This document shows positions 25,819 to 34,114 of a stretch of 64,000 nt of DNA, piece after piece; position 1 is the stretch's first letter, and every line of letters begins with the position of its first letter. Position numbers and translations under genes: made by a program. Source of the DNA: Cupriavidus sp. (GTDB taxonomy: Bacteria; Pseudomonadota; Gammaproteobacteria; Burkholderiales; Burkholderiaceae); NCBI GenBank assembly GCA_031180665.1, contig JAPSLP010000002.1, positions 186,001 to 250,000 on the forward strand, in the 5' to 3' direction. Under the pieces are notes generated by a model. The model saw only the letters and a list, made by a program, of their open reading frames with translations. It searched no databases and had not been told where the DNA came from.

Positions 25819-26751
25819 ATGCTGCCTCCCCTGCGCTCTTTCCGTCGCTCTCTTCGTTCGTTCCGCCCGGTCCTGCTGGCGGCCGCTCTGCTTGGCACCG
25901 CGAGCGCCCATGCCGCCGGTGCGCAAGCGCTGCACGGTCCCGTCCTCGACAAGATCCGCTCCAGCGGCACCATCGTGCTCGGCTACCGCGAGTCGGCGCT
26001 GCCGTTCTCGTTCGCCGACGACAAGGGCCAGCCGGCCGGCTACGCGGTCGACCTGTGCTTGCGCGCCGCCGAGGGCGCGCGTCAGGCGCTGGGCCTGAAG
26101 GACCTGAAGGTGCGCTGGATGCCGCTGACCCCGCAGAACCGCATCCCCGCCGTCACCAACGGCCTGGTCGACCTCGACTGCGCGCCGAACACCAATACGC
26201 TGGAGCGCCAGAAGCAGGTCGCCTTCAGCGTCTCGCACTATGTGTCGACGGTGCGGATGCTGGTGCGCGCCGATGCGGGCATCGATTCCCTGGACGACCT
26301 GCGCGGCAAGACCGTGGTGACCAGCGCCGGCTCGACCGGCGACCGTCACGTGCGCCGGCTCAAGGGCCAGTATGGCTATCGCGACGTCTATGCCAAGGAC
26401 CATGGCGAATCGTTCCTGCTGCTCGAGTCAGGCCGCGCCCAGGCGTTCGTGATGGACGACGTGCTGCTGGCCGGCCTGCGCGCCCGCGCCAAGGACCCGT
26501 CCCAATATGTGATCGTCGGTCCCGCGCTGTCGGTCGAGCAGAACGCGCTGATGCTGTCGAAGGCGGACCCGGCATGGAAGCAGCTGGTCGACGAGACCCT
26601 GGCCGGCGTCTATCGCGGCCCGCAGATCGAGACGCTGCAGCAGCGCTGGTTCCAGAAGCCGATCGGCGGACGCGGCATCAACCTGGCGCTGGCCCCGTCG
26701 GCCGAGGTCCGCGAGGCGTGGAAGCACCCGTCCGACGCCGTGACGGAATAG
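25819..26751 (+). CDS. amino-acid ABC transporter periplasmic binding protein (GltI-like)
   Basis: A 310-residue solute-binding protein of family 3. It has a basic N terminus and a signal peptide ending LLGTASAHA, then the type II periplasmic fold: SSGTIVLGYRESALPFSFAD, GYAVDLCLRA, the ligand-binding stretch RIPAVTNGLVDLDCAPNTNT, and LDDLRGKTVVTSAGSTGDRH. The closest family pattern is glutamate/aspartate binding (GltI). ATG 25819 gives a normal signal peptide; an ATG 30 bases earlier is in frame. No permease or ATPase genes are adjacent, so it must work with components encoded elsewhere. Confidence 0.87.
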   Translation: MLPPLRSFRRSLRSFRPVLLAAALLGTASAHAAGAQALHGPVLDKIRSSGTIVLGYRESALPFSFADDKGQPAGYAVDLCLRAAEGARQALGLKDLKVRWMPLTPQNRIPAVTNGLVDLDCAPNTNTLERQKQVAFSVSHYVSTVRMLVRADAGIDSLDDLRGKTVVTSAGSTGDRHVRRLKGQYGYRDVYAKDHGESFLLLESGRAQAFVMDDVLLAGLRARAKDPSQYVIVGPALSVEQNALMLSKADPAWKQLVDETLAGVYRGPQIETLQQRWFQKPIGGRGINLALAPSAEVREAWKHPSDAVTE

Positions 26752-26933
26752 ACGCAAGCCAAACCGGTGGCCCCGGGCAATCGTGGCTTTCCATGAGCCC
26801 GATGCCCCGGCGACGCCCGGTGTGACTGGCTTGACAGCCGCGAGACAGGTTGGAGACACTGGCGCGGGCGGCGCGTCGGCGCCTGCCCATCGTCAGCCGC
26901 CCATCCGTGGACGGCAACTTTCGAGGAGACACC

Positions 26934-27224
26934 ATGAGCAAGTTCGTCGCGACGGCCATCGCGCTGTGTATCGGCACCGCCTCGCTGGCGGTGCACGCCC
27001 AGAACACCGGCGGCAAGAAGCAGTTCGACCCGTACTCGCAAGGCGCCAAGGCGGGCGAGAAGTTCGACCCCTACAGCCAGGGGGCGAAAGCCGGCGACAA
27101 GTTCGACCCCTACACCCAAGGCACGAACCAGAGCACGCGTGCCGACCTCGCACCGGGCCAGGACGAAGGCAAGAAGAACGGCCACAAGGCGAAGAAGGCG
27201 AAGCCCGCCAAGCCGGCCAACTGA
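26934..27224 (+). CDS. small secreted protein with FDPYSQG repeats
   Basis: A 96-residue protein preceded by a good GAGGAG site eight bases before ATG 26934. A signal peptide (MSKFVATAIALCIGTASLAV, cut after HAQ or HA) is followed by three tandem units: FDPYSQGAKAGEK, FDPYSQGAKAGDK and FDPYTQG, then a Lys-rich tail (KKNGHKAKKAKPAKPAN). It is a single-gene unit with a Rho-independent terminator 67 bases downstream. I do not recognise a function. Repeat and charge pattern suggest a periplasmic or cell-surface binding peptide; that is inference. Confidence 0.78.
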   Translation: MSKFVATAIALCIGTASLAVHAQNTGGKKQFDPYSQGAKAGEKFDPYSQGAKAGDKFDPYTQGTNQSTRADLAPGQDEGKKNGHKAKKAKPAKPAN

Positions 27225-27290
27225 ACGGCCAGACCGGGTTCGAATCGACGGGCAGCCCGCGGGCGGCCCGTCCCGATCGCGAAATTCCCA

Positions 27291-27314
27291 AACCCGCTGC
27301 GTGCGGGTTTTTTT
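27291..27314 (+). terminator. Rho-independent terminator after the small repeat protein
   Basis: AACCCGC (27291-27297) pairs with GCGGGTT (27303-27309) around a five-base loop and runs into seven T residues. It ends rightward transcription from the small secreted protein gene and separates it from the arn operon. Confidence 0.88.
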
Positions 27315-27582
27315 GCGTCCCCGTCCGGCGAATCACCGGCCGGGCGCGTGCCAAGACGTCCGGAAAAGTGCCATCCGTAGCACAGGACATATGTCCCATG
27401 CGGCCCAAAGCCCGTCCGAACGGCCGATGTAGGACATTTTTCGGTATCAGGCGTCATAGCTTTCGCACAAAATGCGAACTTCGCCGTTGACGTAGGCGTC
27501 GTATGCACCACACGGAGCGCAACGCTCCGTCGCGGGTTGTCAGCAAGCGGCCGCGGCCGCGCAGCACCGTTTCAGGAGTTTC
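27315..27582 (+). promoter_or_regulatory. leader region of the arn operon
   Basis: This non-coding stretch, with the terminator before it, makes a 358-base gap. It contains a 12-base perfect palindrome GGACATATGTCC (27385-27396), a second AGGACAT half-site (27431-27437), an inverted repeat TTCGCA-N5-TGCGAA (27462-27478), and a perfect hairpin ACGGAGCG-CAA-CGCTCCGT (27512-27530) probably in the mRNA leader. A -35-like TTGACG is at 27487-27492, but no convincing -10 follows at normal spacing. The arnT ATG is preceded by AGGAG. The regulators that bind here are not identifiable from sequence; no PmrA-box pair was seen. Confidence 0.5.
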
Positions 27583-29313
27583 ATGCGCCGTTTCCCGACC
27601 ACGCGCGCCGCCGGTTTGTCCGCGGCGGTGACCGCCCTGGTCGTCCTCTATATCGTCCTGCTGTGGTTCGGGACGCTGGACGCCCGCCATCTGTTGCGCT
27701 CCGACGAGGGCCGCTATGCCGAGATCGCCCGCGAGATGTTCGCCAGCGGCGACTGGGTCACGATCCGCTACAACGGCGTCAAGTATTTCGAGAAGCCGCC
27801 CTTTCACCTGTGGGTGACGGCGCTGTCCTATACCGCCTTCGGGCTCGGCGAATGGCAGGCGCGGCTGTGCGTCGCGCTGTCCGGCTTCATCGGCCTGCTG
27901 GCGTCGATGTGGGCGGCCGGCCGCTGGTTCGGCGCGCGCGCCGGCTGGCTGACCGGCCTGGCGCTGGCCGCGGCGCCGATGTGGAGCGTCGCCGCGCACT
28001 TCAATTCGCTGGACATGACACTCGCCGGCGCGCTGGCCTGCGTGCTGGCCTGCATGCTGCTGGCGCAGCATCCGGACACCACCCCGGCCGCGCGGCGCGG
28101 CTGGATGCTGGGCTGCTGGGCGGCGATGGGCGTCGCCATCCTGACCAAGGGCCTGATCGGACTGGCGTTGCCTGGACTGGTGCTGGTCGTCTACACCGCC
28201 ATCACGCGCGACTTCGGCCTGTGGCGCCGCCTGCATCTGCTGTGGGGCTGCGCGGTGCTGCTGGCGATCACCGTGCCGTGGTTCTGGTTGATTGCGCAGC
28301 GCAACCCGGAATTCCTGCGCTTTTTCTTCATCCACGAGCACTGGCAGCGCTATACGACCAGCGTCCATCATCGCCAGGGCCCGGTGTGGTACTTCGTGCC
28401 CTTGCTGCTGGCCGGCTTCCTGCCGTGGCTGGCGCTGGTGCCGGGAATCTGGCGCGCGGTGCGACGGGAGCGGATCGAGGTCGCGCAGGCGGCAAGCGCG
28501 GCCCCGCTGCGCCCCGCCCTGCTGATGCTGGTCTGGGCCGGCGCCATCTTCGTCTTCTTCAGCCTGTCGAACTCCAAGCTGCCGGGCTATATCGTGCCGG
28601 TCTTCCCGGCGCTGGGCATGCTGGCCGGCGTGGCGCTGGACCGCATCGACGACACCGGCTGGCGGCGCCTGCTGCTGCTGATGCTCGCCGTATCGGTGCT
28701 CGGCCTGGCCGCGACGCCGGTGGTGGCCACGCTGGATTCCGACAACACGCCCAACGCCTATTACCGGGTCTTCGCGCTGTGGGTCGGCGCCGCCTTCGTC
28801 GTCATGTTCGCGGGCGTGCTGCTGGCCCACTGGCTGGCGCGGCGCAACGGCAGGCTGGCGAGCATCGTGATCTATGGCCTGGCGATGTACACCAGCTTCA
28901 CGGTCGCGCTGCTCGGCCATGAAGTGATGGGCCGGCGCACCTCCGGCATCGATCTGGTGCCGGCAATTCAGCGGGTGCTGAAGGACGACATGCCGTTCTA
29001 TGGCGTCGGCATGCTCGACCACACGCTGCCGTTCTACCTGCGCCATCCGCTGACGCTGGTCTGGCATCCGGACGAACTGCAGTTCGGCCTGCAGCAGGAG
29101 CCGGACAAGTGGATTCCGACGCTGGAGGGCTTCGCGCAGGCCTGGCGCAGTGGCCGGCATGCCGTGGCCATCATGTCGCCGGAGATGTACACCAGATTGC
29201 AGGCTCAGGCGTTGCCCATGTATCGGGTCGCCGAAGACGTGCGCCGCGTCGTGGTCACCAATTTCGCTCCGCCGCCGGCGGCCGCCACGCCCGCTTCCCC
29301 TTCCCACCCATGA
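27583..29313 (+). CDS. arnT: ArnT-type lipid A aminoarabinose transferase
   Basis: A 576-residue integral membrane glycosyltransferase (GT83/PMT superfamily) that moves L-Ara4N from undecaprenyl phosphate to lipid A on the periplasmic side, giving resistance to polymyxins and cationic peptides. Family features include the catalytic first-loop region LLRSDEGRYAEIAREM, KYFEKPPFHLWVTALS, about twelve hydrophobic segments, and KLPGYIVPVFPAL. AGGAG lies five bases before ATG 27583. It is the first gene of a seven-gene operon, and its stop overlaps the next start (ATGA). In Burkholderia Ara4N modification of LPS is a major contributor to cationic peptide resistance. Confidence 0.93.
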   Translation: MRRFPTTRAAGLSAAVTALVVLYIVLLWFGTLDARHLLRSDEGRYAEIAREMFASGDWVTIRYNGVKYFEKPPFHLWVTALSYTAFGLGEWQARLCVALSGFIGLLASMWAAGRWFGARAGWLTGLALAAAPMWSVAAHFNSLDMTLAGALACVLACMLLAQHPDTTPAARRGWMLGCWAAMGVAILTKGLIGLALPGLVLVVYTAITRDFGLWRRLHLLWGCAVLLAITVPWFWLIAQRNPEFLRFFFIHEHWQRYTTSVHHRQGPVWYFVPLLLAGFLPWLALVPGIWRAVRRERIEVAQAASAAPLRPALLMLVWAGAIFVFFSLSNSKLPGYIVPVFPALGMLAGVALDRIDDTGWRRLLLLMLAVSVLGLAATPVVATLDSDNTPNAYYRVFALWVGAAFVVMFAGVLLAHWLARRNGRLASIVIYGLAMYTSFTVALLGHEVMGRRTSGIDLVPAIQRVLKDDMPFYGVGMLDHTLPFYLRHPLTLVWHPDELQFGLQQEPDKWIPTLEGFAQAWRSGRHAVAIMSPEMYTRLQAQALPMYRVAEDVRRVVVTNFAPPPAAATPASPSHP

Positions 29314-29681
29314 CCATCACCACCTTCGCTTTCATCCTGACCGGCGTGCTGCTGAACGCCTGCGCGCAACTGCTGCTCAAGGCCGGCGTCAACGCGGTCG
29401 GCGCGATCGCGCTGGACCGGACCACGCTGTTCGATACCGTGCTGCGCGTGCTGGCCCAATGGCCGGTGCTGGCCGGCCTGAGCCTCTACGTCGCCAGCGT
29501 CGCGGTGTGGATCGTCGGTCTGTCACGCGTGGATGTATCGATGGCCTACCCGATGCTGTCGCTCGGCTATGTGGTCAACGCGGTGGCCGCATGGTGGCTG
29601 TTCGGTGAGATGATCGGACCATTGAGGATGGCCGGCATCCTGCTGATCCTGGCCGGCGTGTTCCTGATCGCGCGTTCGTGA
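29310..29681 (+). CDS. SMR-family Ara4N-lipid flippase subunit (ArnE/ArnF-like)
   Basis: A 123-residue protein with four hydrophobic helices (FAFILTGVLLNACAQLLLKA; LSLYVASVAVWIVGLSRVDV; SMAYPMLSLGYVVNAVAAWW; MAGILLILAGVFLIA), a small multidrug resistance fold. In enterobacteria two such proteins (ArnE and ArnF) flip undecaprenyl-phosphate-Ara4N across the membrane; here there is one, so it may act as a homodimer. ATG 29310 overlaps the arnT stop; the upstream part of the open frame is a shadow of arnT. arnB follows 90 bases downstream. Confidence 0.88.
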   Translation: MTITTFAFILTGVLLNACAQLLLKAGVNAVGAIALDRTTLFDTVLRVLAQWPVLAGLSLYVASVAVWIVGLSRVDVSMAYPMLSLGYVVNAVAAWWLFGEMIGPLRMAGILLILAGVFLIARS

Positions 29682-29771
29682 CCGTGTTCCTGACCGCGCG
29701 TTCCTTGCCCCGCGTTCCTTATCCCGGCGTTGCCGACCTCTGTTGCCGCTGACATCCTGCCGACTTCCCCG

Positions 29772-30941
29772 ATGCCCGCTTCCGCCCGACCCGCCGAACC
29801 CTTCCTGCCCTTCGTCCGGCCCGACATCGACGCCGACGCGATCGCCGCGGTCGGCGAGGTGCTGGCCTCCGGCTGGATCACCTCCGGCCCGAAGATGCAG
29901 GCCTTCGAGGCTGCGCTGTCGGCGCTGTTCGACGGACGGCCGGTGCGCACGTTCGCCAATGGCTCGGCGACGATGGAGATCGCGCTGCGGATCGCCGGCA
30001 TCGGTCCCGGCGACGAGGTGATCACCACCGCGATTACCTGGGTCGCGACCGCCAACGTGATCGTCGCGGTCGGCGCGCGGCCCGTCTTCGTCGACATCGA
30101 TCCGCGCACGCGCAACCTGGACCTCGACGCGGTCGAGGCCGCGATCACGTCCCGCACCCGCGCGATCCTGCCGGTCTATCTGGCCGGCTTGCCGGTCGAC
30201 ATGGACCGCCTCTACACGATCGCCAGCAAGCACGGCCTGCGCGTGATCGAGGACGCCGCACAGGCGATCGATTCGCGCTGGCACGGCCGGCGCATCGGCA
30301 GCTTCGGCGATCTGGTCAGCTTCAGCTTCCAGGCCAACAAGAACATCACCACGGTCGAAGGCGGCTGCCTGGTGATGAACGACGAGGACGAGGCGCTGCG
30401 CGCCGAACGCCTGCTTCTGCAGGGCGTGATCCGCAGCGGCCTGGACGGCATGGACGTCGAAGTGCCGGGCGGCAAGTTCAACCTGACCGATGTCAATGCC
30501 GCGATCGGGCTGGCGCAGCTGCCGCGGCTCGAGACGATCACCGCGCGCCGCACGGCGCTGGCCCGCGCCTACCTGGACGCCGCCGCGCGGCACGGGCTGG
30601 CCGAACTGGGCATCGAACTGCCGGTCGCGGGCGACTGCGCGACGGCGCAGTCGAACTGGCATATGTTTCAAGTGGTACTGCCCGCGGAGCACCTGCAAGG
30701 CGGACGCGCGGCGGTCATGCAGGCCCTGCGCGAGGCCGGCATCGGTACCGGCGTGCACTACCCCGCGCTGCATCTGTTTACGTATTACCGCTCGCTGGGC
30801 TGGCGCGAAGGCATGCTGCCGCACGCCGAGCGCATCGGGCGGGGCATTCTCACGCTGCCGCTCTTCCCGGCCATGCAAGAGGCCGATGTCGAGCGCGTCT
30901 GCGCCACGCTGAACGAAACATGCAAACGTCTGCTTCCGTAA
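29772..30941 (+). CDS. arnB: UDP-4-amino-4-deoxy-L-arabinose aminotransferase
   Basis: A 389-residue PLP-dependent enzyme of the DegT/DnrJ/EryC1 family that aminates UDP-Ara4O with glutamate to UDP-Ara4N. It has FANGSATMEIALRIAGIGPG (phosphate binding), ITTAITWVATANVIVAVGAR, VIEDAAQAIDSRW, the PLP-binding Lys in FSFQANKNITTVEGG, and the GVHYPALHLFTYYRSLG segment that closes the active site. ATG 29772 (MPASARPAEPF) is preferred to a TTG at 29730. The end overlaps arnC by 22 bases. The usual ArnB length is about 380. Confidence 0.93.
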   Translation: MPASARPAEPFLPFVRPDIDADAIAAVGEVLASGWITSGPKMQAFEAALSALFDGRPVRTFANGSATMEIALRIAGIGPGDEVITTAITWVATANVIVAVGARPVFVDIDPRTRNLDLDAVEAAITSRTRAILPVYLAGLPVDMDRLYTIASKHGLRVIEDAAQAIDSRWHGRRIGSFGDLVSFSFQANKNITTVEGGCLVMNDEDEALRAERLLLQGVIRSGLDGMDVEVPGGKFNLTDVNAAIGLAQLPRLETITARRTALARAYLDAAARHGLAELGIELPVAGDCATAQSNWHMFQVVLPAEHLQGGRAAVMQALREAGIGTGVHYPALHLFTYYRSLGWREGMLPHAERIGRGILTLPLFPAMQEADVERVCATLNETCKRLLP

Positions 30942-32125
30942 CTTCCGAACTGCTCGCCTGCGCGATGCCGCATCCGCTGCCGGGCCAGCCCACGCGTATT
31001 CGCGACAACAACGTGCGCGACGACGAGACCGCCCCGCTGCCGGGCCAGTCTTCGCCGCCGCGCGCCAGGCCGATCGAGGTCTCGGTGGTGATCCCCGTCT
31101 ACAACGAGGAGGCCGGCCTGCAGGCGCTGTTCGACCGGCTCTATCCCGCGCTCGACGGCCTGGCCACCAGCTATGAGATCGTCTTCGTCAACGACGGCAG
31201 CACAGACCGCTCGGCCCAGATCCTGGCGCGGCAATTCCGCCAGCGGCCCGAAGTCACGCGCGTGGTGATGTTCAACGGCAATTTCGGCCAGCACATGGCG
31301 ATTCTTGCGGGTTTCGAGCATGCGCGCGGCCGCATGGTGATCACGCTCGACGCGGACCTGCAGAATCCGCCCGAGGAAATCCCGCGGCTGGTGGAAGCGA
31401 TTCGCGCCGGCCATGACTATGTCGGAACGATCCGCCGGCAGCGCCATGACAGCGCGTTCCGCCGCGTCGCCTCATTCGCGATGAACCGGCTGCGCGAACG
31501 CATCACGCATATCCGGATGACCGACCAGGGCTGCATGCTGCGCGCCTACGACCGCAGCGTGGTCGATACCATCAACGCCTGCCGCGAGGTCAATACCTTC
31601 ATCCCCGCGCTGGCCTATACGTTCTCGTCGAATCCGGTCGAGATCGTGGTCGGCCACGAGGAGCGGCATGCGGGCGAATCGAAGTACTCGCTGTACCAGC
31701 TGGTGCGCCTTAACTTCGACCTGGTCACCGGCTTCTCGATCGTGCCGTTGCAATGGTTCTCGATGATCGGCACGATCCTGTCGCTGCTGTCGGGCGGCCT
31801 GTTCGTGGTGCTGCTGGTACGGCGTTTCCTGCTCGGCTCCGAGGTGCAGGGCCTGTTTACGCTGTTCGCCTTCAACTTCTTCCTGGTCGGCATCATGCTG
31901 TTCGGCATCGGCCTGCTGGGCGAATACGTGGGCCGCATCTATCAGCAGGTGCGCGACCGGCCGCGTTATCGGATCAAGGCGATTCTCGATGCGTCGCAGG
32001 CCGATGCGGCGCGCGGCCAGGGCAGGCGCCCGGCGCCACTGGAGGAATTGGACCAGCGCGACGACCTCGAGGAGCGCGATCCTCGCGATCCCGATCACGA
32101 CCGGAAGCCGCCATGCGCGCCGTAG
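30920..32125 (+). CDS. arnC: undecaprenyl-phosphate Ara4FN transferase
   Basis: A 401-residue GT2 membrane enzyme that moves 4-formamido-arabinose from UDP to undecaprenyl phosphate. After a ~50-residue polar N-terminal extension comes VSVVIPVYNEEAGLQALFDR, the metal-binding MVITLDADLQNPPEEIPRLV, the acceptor region MTDQGCMLRAYDR, and two C-terminal transmembrane helices (LSLLSGGLFVVLLV; FNFFLVGIMLFGIGLLGEYV). An acidic C-terminal tail (RDDLEERDPRDPDHD) is longer than in enterobacterial ArnC (about 325 residues). ATG 30920 overlaps arnB; a shorter form from a later codon such as the one near VEVSVV is possible. It overlaps the formyltransferase gene by 13 bases. Confidence 0.9.
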   Translation: MQTSASVTSELLACAMPHPLPGQPTRIRDNNVRDDETAPLPGQSSPPRARPIEVSVVIPVYNEEAGLQALFDRLYPALDGLATSYEIVFVNDGSTDRSAQILARQFRQRPEVTRVVMFNGNFGQHMAILAGFEHARGRMVITLDADLQNPPEEIPRLVEAIRAGHDYVGTIRRQRHDSAFRRVASFAMNRLRERITHIRMTDQGCMLRAYDRSVVDTINACREVNTFIPALAYTFSSNPVEIVVGHEERHAGESKYSLYQLVRLNFDLVTGFSIVPLQWFSMIGTILSLLSGGLFVVLLVRRFLLGSEVQGLFTLFAFNFFLVGIMLFGIGLLGEYVGRIYQQVRDRPRYRIKAILDASQADAARGQGRRPAPLEELDQRDDLEERDPRDPDHDRKPPCAP

Positions 32126-33045
32126 TCTTTGCCTACCACAACGTCGGCGACCGCTGCCTGCGCGTGCTGCACGCGCGCGGCGTCGAGGTGGCGCTGGTGG
32201 TCACGCACCGCGACCGTCCCGATGAAACGATCTGGTTCCGCCGCGTGGCCGACACCGCCGCGGAACTGGGGCTGCCGGTGCTCTATGGCGAAGATCCGAA
32301 CGACCCCGCGCTGGCCGCCGCGGTCAAGGCCGCGCGGCCCGACATGCTGTTCTCGTTCTACTACCGCGCGCTGATTCCGCCGGCGGTGCTGGCGCTGGCC
32401 CCGCGCGGCGCCTTCAATATGCATGGCTCGCTGCTGCCGAAGTACCGCGGCCGGGTGCCGGTCAACTGGGCCGTGCTGCATGGCGAGACCGAAACCGGCG
32501 CGACCCTGCACGCGATGCAGGCCCGGCCGGACGCCGGCGATATCGTCGCGCAGACCGCGGTGCCGATCCTGCCCGACGATACCGCGCAGCAGGTCTTCGA
32601 CAAGGTCACCGTGGCGGCCGAGCAGACGCTGTGGCGGGTGTTGCCGGCAATGCTGGCCGGCAACACGCCGCGCCGCCCCAATGTGCTCGCCGAAGGCAGC
32701 TACTTCTCGGGGCGCCGCCCCGAGGACGGCCGCATCGACTGGCAGCAGCCGGCAGCCGCGGTCTACAACCTGATCCGCGCGGTTGCGCCGCCCTATCCCG
32801 GGGCCTTTACCGAGCTCAAGGGCCGCCGTCTGGTGGTCGAGCGCGCGCGCCGCCCCTTGCCCGCCGAGATGCCCGCCACGCAGGTGCTCGCCGGCTTCAC
32901 GCCGGGCCTGCATGTGGTCGACGGCCGCATCGTCGGCCTGTGCGGCGACGGCGGGCTGGTGCTGATCCACGCCCTCTCCGATGGCAACGCGCCGCTGTCC
33001 CCGGCCGCCCTCGCCTCACTGCTGCAGTCTTCTCCTCGAGCCTGA
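32113..33045 (+). CDS. UDP-Ara4N formyltransferase (ArnA N-terminal domain as separate gene)
   Basis: A 310-residue N10-formyltetrahydrofolate-dependent formyltransferase equal to the N-terminal half of E. coli ArnA. It begins MRAVVFAYHNVGDRCLRVL and carries the catalytic Asn-His pair in FNMHGSLLPKYRGRVPVNWA and the Asp-containing HAMQARPDAGDIVAQTAVPI. In enterobacteria this domain is fused to the decarboxylase; here it stops (TGA at 33043-33045), and the decarboxylase starts six bases later from its own ATG. It starts inside the end of arnC. The call is secure from motif and operon position. Confidence 0.9.
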   Translation: MRAVVFAYHNVGDRCLRVLHARGVEVALVVTHRDRPDETIWFRRVADTAAELGLPVLYGEDPNDPALAAAVKAARPDMLFSFYYRALIPPAVLALAPRGAFNMHGSLLPKYRGRVPVNWAVLHGETETGATLHAMQARPDAGDIVAQTAVPILPDDTAQQVFDKVTVAAEQTLWRVLPAMLAGNTPRRPNVLAEGSYFSGRRPEDGRIDWQQPAAAVYNLIRAVAPPYPGAFTELKGRRLVVERARRPLPAEMPATQVLAGFTPGLHVVDGRIVGLCGDGGLVLIHALSDGNAPLSPAALASLLQSSPRA

Positions 33046-33050
33046 AGTCC

Positions 33051-34103
33051 ATGAAGAAAGTCCTGATCCTCGGCGTCAACGGTTTCATCGGCCACCACCT
33101 GACGCGACGCATTCTCGAAACCACGTCGTGGGAGGTCTATGGCATGGACATGTCGACGGCCCGCCTCGGCGAGCTGGTCAACCATCCGCGCATGCACTTC
33201 TTCGAGGGCGACATCACCATCAACAAGGAATGGATCGAGTACAACATCCGCAAGTGCGATGTCGTGCTGCCCCTGGTGGCGATCGCCACGCCGGCGACCT
33301 ACGTGCGCCAGCCGCTGCGGGTGTTCGAACTGGACTTCGAGGCCAACCTGCCGATCGTCCGCGCAGCAGTCAAATACCGCAAGCACCTGGTGTTCCCGTC
33401 GACCTCGGAGGTCTACGGCATGTGCGGCGACGAGGCCTTCGACCCGGAGTCCTCGCCGCTGGTCTACGGGCCGATCAACAAGCCGCGCTGGATCTACGCC
33501 TGCTCCAAGCAGTTGATGGACCGCGTGATCCACGCCTACGGCATCGAGCAGGGCCTGAACTACACGCTGTTCCGCCCGTTCAACTGGATCGGGCCGGGAC
33601 TGGACTCGATCTTCGAGTCGAAGGAAGGCAGCTCGCGCGTGGTCACGCAGTTCCTCGGCCATATCGTGCGCGGCGAACCGATCCGGCTGGTCGACGGCGG
33701 CGCCCAGCAACGCGCTTTTGCCGATATCTCCGACGGCATCGGCGCGCTGATGCGGATCATCGAGAATCCCGGCGGCATCGCCAGCGGCAAGATCTTCAAT
33801 ATCGGCAACCCGGGCAACGTCCACTCGGTGCGCGAGCTCGCGCAGATGATGCTGCGGATGGCCGCCGACTATCCCGAGTACGCGGAAAGCGCGCGCCATA
33901 GCCGCATCCTGGAAACCTCGTCGGGCGAGTTCTACGGCAAGGGCTACCAGGACGTGCAGCACCGTGTGCCGAAGATCGACAACACGATGCAGGAGCTCGG
34001 CTGGCAGCCGACGGTCACGATGGCCGAATCGCTGCGGCGGATCTTCGAGGCCTATCGCGAGAAGGTAGTCGAGGCCCGTACGCTGGTGGATTCGGGCAAC
34101 TAG
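33051..34103 (+). CDS. UDP-glucuronate decarboxylase (ArnA C-terminal domain as separate gene)
   Basis: A 350-residue short-chain dehydrogenase/epimerase-type enzyme that oxidises and decarboxylates UDP-glucuronate to UDP-Ara4O, the role of the ArnA C-terminal half. It opens with the NAD-binding loop MKKVLILGVNGFIGHHLTRR, has the catalytic Ser/Tyr/Lys region (FPSTSEVYG, then PRWIYACSKQLMDRVIHAYG), and FRPFNWIGPGLDSIFESKEG, a strong ArnA signature. ATG 33051 sits five bases after the formyltransferase stop. The larger frame extending left is a shadow. With its neighbour it makes a split ArnA; both halves look intact. Confidence 0.92.
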   Translation: MKKVLILGVNGFIGHHLTRRILETTSWEVYGMDMSTARLGELVNHPRMHFFEGDITINKEWIEYNIRKCDVVLPLVAIATPATYVRQPLRVFELDFEANLPIVRAAVKYRKHLVFPSTSEVYGMCGDEAFDPESSPLVYGPINKPRWIYACSKQLMDRVIHAYGIEQGLNYTLFRPFNWIGPGLDSIFESKEGSSRVVTQFLGHIVRGEPIRLVDGGAQQRAFADISDGIGALMRIIENPGGIASGKIFNIGNPGNVHSVRELAQMMLRMAADYPEYAESARHSRILETSSGEFYGKGYQDVQHRVPKIDNTMQELGWQPTVTMAESLRRIFEAYREKVVEARTLVDSGN

Positions 34104-34114
34104 GTCGACATCGG

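Noticed and set aside
27315..27582. PmrA box pair in the arn leader
   Set aside because: No CTTAA/TTTAA half-sites with five-base spacing were found; only other palindromes are present.
32113..34103. Frameshifted arnA
   Set aside because: Each half has its own start and complete catalytic motifs, and separate genes are known in related bacteria.
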